A stretch of DNA of 64,000 nt, from the NCBI RefSeq assembly GCF_009670965.2, contig NZ_CP073239.1, positions 1,736,001 to 1,800,000 of the forward strand, given 5' to 3'. The stretch comes from Riemerella anatipestifer (GTDB lineage Bacteria; Bacteroidota; Bacteroidia; Flavobacteriales; Weeksellaceae). The translations under genes and the position numbers were made by a program. Below are positions 63,294 through 64,000 of this stretch, one piece after another (position 1 is the first letter of the stretch; each line of letters starts with the position of its first letter). Under the pieces are notes generated by a model. The model worked only from the letters and a program-made list of their open reading frames with translations. It was not told where the DNA came from and did not search any database.

Positions 63294-64000
63294 CTATACA
63301 ATCACGATAGGGGTAGATAAAGTTTCGGTTCTAGGGTCTTTGAGGAGCGTGTTGCCTTTGGTGAACTGTGTCGTGAGGCTAAGTTCATAATTTCCTGCTT
63401 CTAAATCTGTAGGAACGAGAATGAGTAACCTCGACGGCTCATTAAGCACAATATGCTCTGCTGAGAGTTTCACTTCTTGCTGAGTGTCTAGGTTTTTAAA
63501 GACGATGCCATTTTTAGGGTCATTGCCGTCTATTTTAATGAATGTGCCTTTGATTTCTGCGTTTTTGCCTTTGGTAAGTGTGCCGTCTGCTTTGCCTGTG
63601 GCTTTGTCGGTAATGCTAAACACGCTCATTGGGCTGGATTGCTCGCCTAGGATTTCTACTTTAGTGTCTGCTACTGCCTTTCTAAGGTCTAGACCTTGGT
63701 TTACATTCACATACACCGAGTGTTTTTCTTTATCCCAAGTTTTGTCGTAAAATACGCCTTTAATGGCAGGACGCATATACACCAGTCCTGTATTTACACT
63801 ATAACCGTTGAGTACTAGCTCTGAGGCTTTGCGATTAAAACGAGTGATAATATCCACCGCCGTTTCGGTTTGTATCTCCATACCTTCTTTTTTGAGGGCT
63901 TCTACGATTTCTGTAATACCAAGGCTACCGCCTAGAAGTGGTACGGCTACAAAATCATTAGGGTCATCTTTCGTGAGTAGGTTGGGACGCAACCACGCTT
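63294..64000 (-). CDS. HU-like DNA-binding protein with DUF4469 domain, partial (start beyond window)
   Basis: The frame is open at the window edge and begins within the protein (AWLRPNLLTKDDPNDF), so only a few N-terminal residues are missing. The first about 110 residues resemble an HU/IHF-like fold (SLGITEIVEALKKEGMEI, then TAVDIITRFNRKASELVLNG). A middle DUF4469-like beta domain follows, and the end is a strand-rich region (SRLLILVPTDLEAGNYELSL). Such proteins are frequent in Bacteroidota and their cellular role is not settled. It is the last gene and has a strong terminator after it. Confidence 0.75.
   Translation of the reverse strand, partial: AWLRPNLLTKDDPNDFVAVPLLGGSLGITEIVEALKKEGMEIQTETAVDIITRFNRKASELVLNGYSVNTGLVYMRPAIKGVFYDKTWDKEKHSVYVNVNQGLDLRKAVADTKVEILGEQSSPMSVFSITDKATGKADGTLTKGKNAEIKGTFIKIDGNDPKNGIVFKNLDTQQEVKLSAEHIVLNEPSRLLILVPTDLEAGNYELSLTTQFTKGNTLLKDPRTETLSTPIVIV

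Overview
The window comes from a low-GC member of the Bacteroidota, most likely Flavobacteriia of the Weeksellaceae (Riemerella/Chryseobacterium-like). This is inferred from the SusC/SusD pair with a GH97 glucosidase, a PorT-type barrel of the type IX secretion system, a tricorn-like protease, an M64 peptidase, A-rich start regions without Shine-Dalgarno sequences, and several TAnnTTTG promoter elements. The species cannot be fixed from the sequence alone.

Region 1 to about 12.0 kb is the right part of a decaying prophage. A CI/LexA-like repressor faces right. A leftward unit holds a small HTH regulator, a truncated tape measure, a contractile-tail baseplate module (DUF6046-like, gpD-like hub, spike, gpW/gpJ/gpI-like parts), tail fibre genes and a lysis cassette that runs off the left edge. 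No integrase, transposase, terminase, portal or capsid gene is present. Reading the frames closely shows four separate lesions: the tape measure has lost its N-terminus, a membrane-anchored coiled-coil gene has TGA where Trp is expected, the tail collar gene has a 4-bp duplication, and the tail fibre gene has a 1-bp insertion. Two copies of a perfect palindrome mark the likely repressor operators.

Region 12.1 to 24.1 kb is mostly core chromosome: a lipoprotein gene split at a T8 tract, PEP carboxylase, a two-subunit 3-oxoacid CoA-transferase, a glutaryl-CoA dehydrogenase-like enzyme, a solitary tyrosine recombinase, UppP, FtsX, KsgA and MgtE. Region 24.1 to 27.2 kb is an AT-rich accessory block (two small membrane proteins, an isochorismatase-fold hydrolase, an IPT/BNR lipoprotein). 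Its first gene is bracketed by inverted repeats and followed by a large hairpin.

Region 27.3 to 40.8 kb holds a sirtuin deacylase, a DtxR-family regulator, CorA and DapA, then a compact starch/maltooligosaccharide locus (SusC, SusD, GH97 alpha-glucosidase) and a tricorn-like protease. Region 40.9 to 54.5 kb holds a bestrophin-like channel, DciA-like protein, Gcr-type membrane protein, MtgA, a metallophosphoesterase flanked by an unusual family of about 41-bp repeats, PorT, MenG/UbiE, a KAS III enzyme, M64 peptidase, YchF, a transaldolase-like enzyme and FabI. Region 54.6 to 62.3 kb holds a cyclophilin-FKBP lipoprotein and a fatty-acid beta-oxidation operon (MarR regulator, FadJ-like, thiolase, acyl-CoA dehydrogenase), interrupted by a frameshifted four-helix-bundle gene. 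The window ends with a membrane protein of unknown role and the 3' part of an HU-like/DUF4469 gene.

I see no tRNA, rRNA, insertion sequence or CRISPR array. The observations most worth checking are the alternating 41-bp repeat family, the T8-tract lipoprotein and the cassette-like segment at 24.1 kb.
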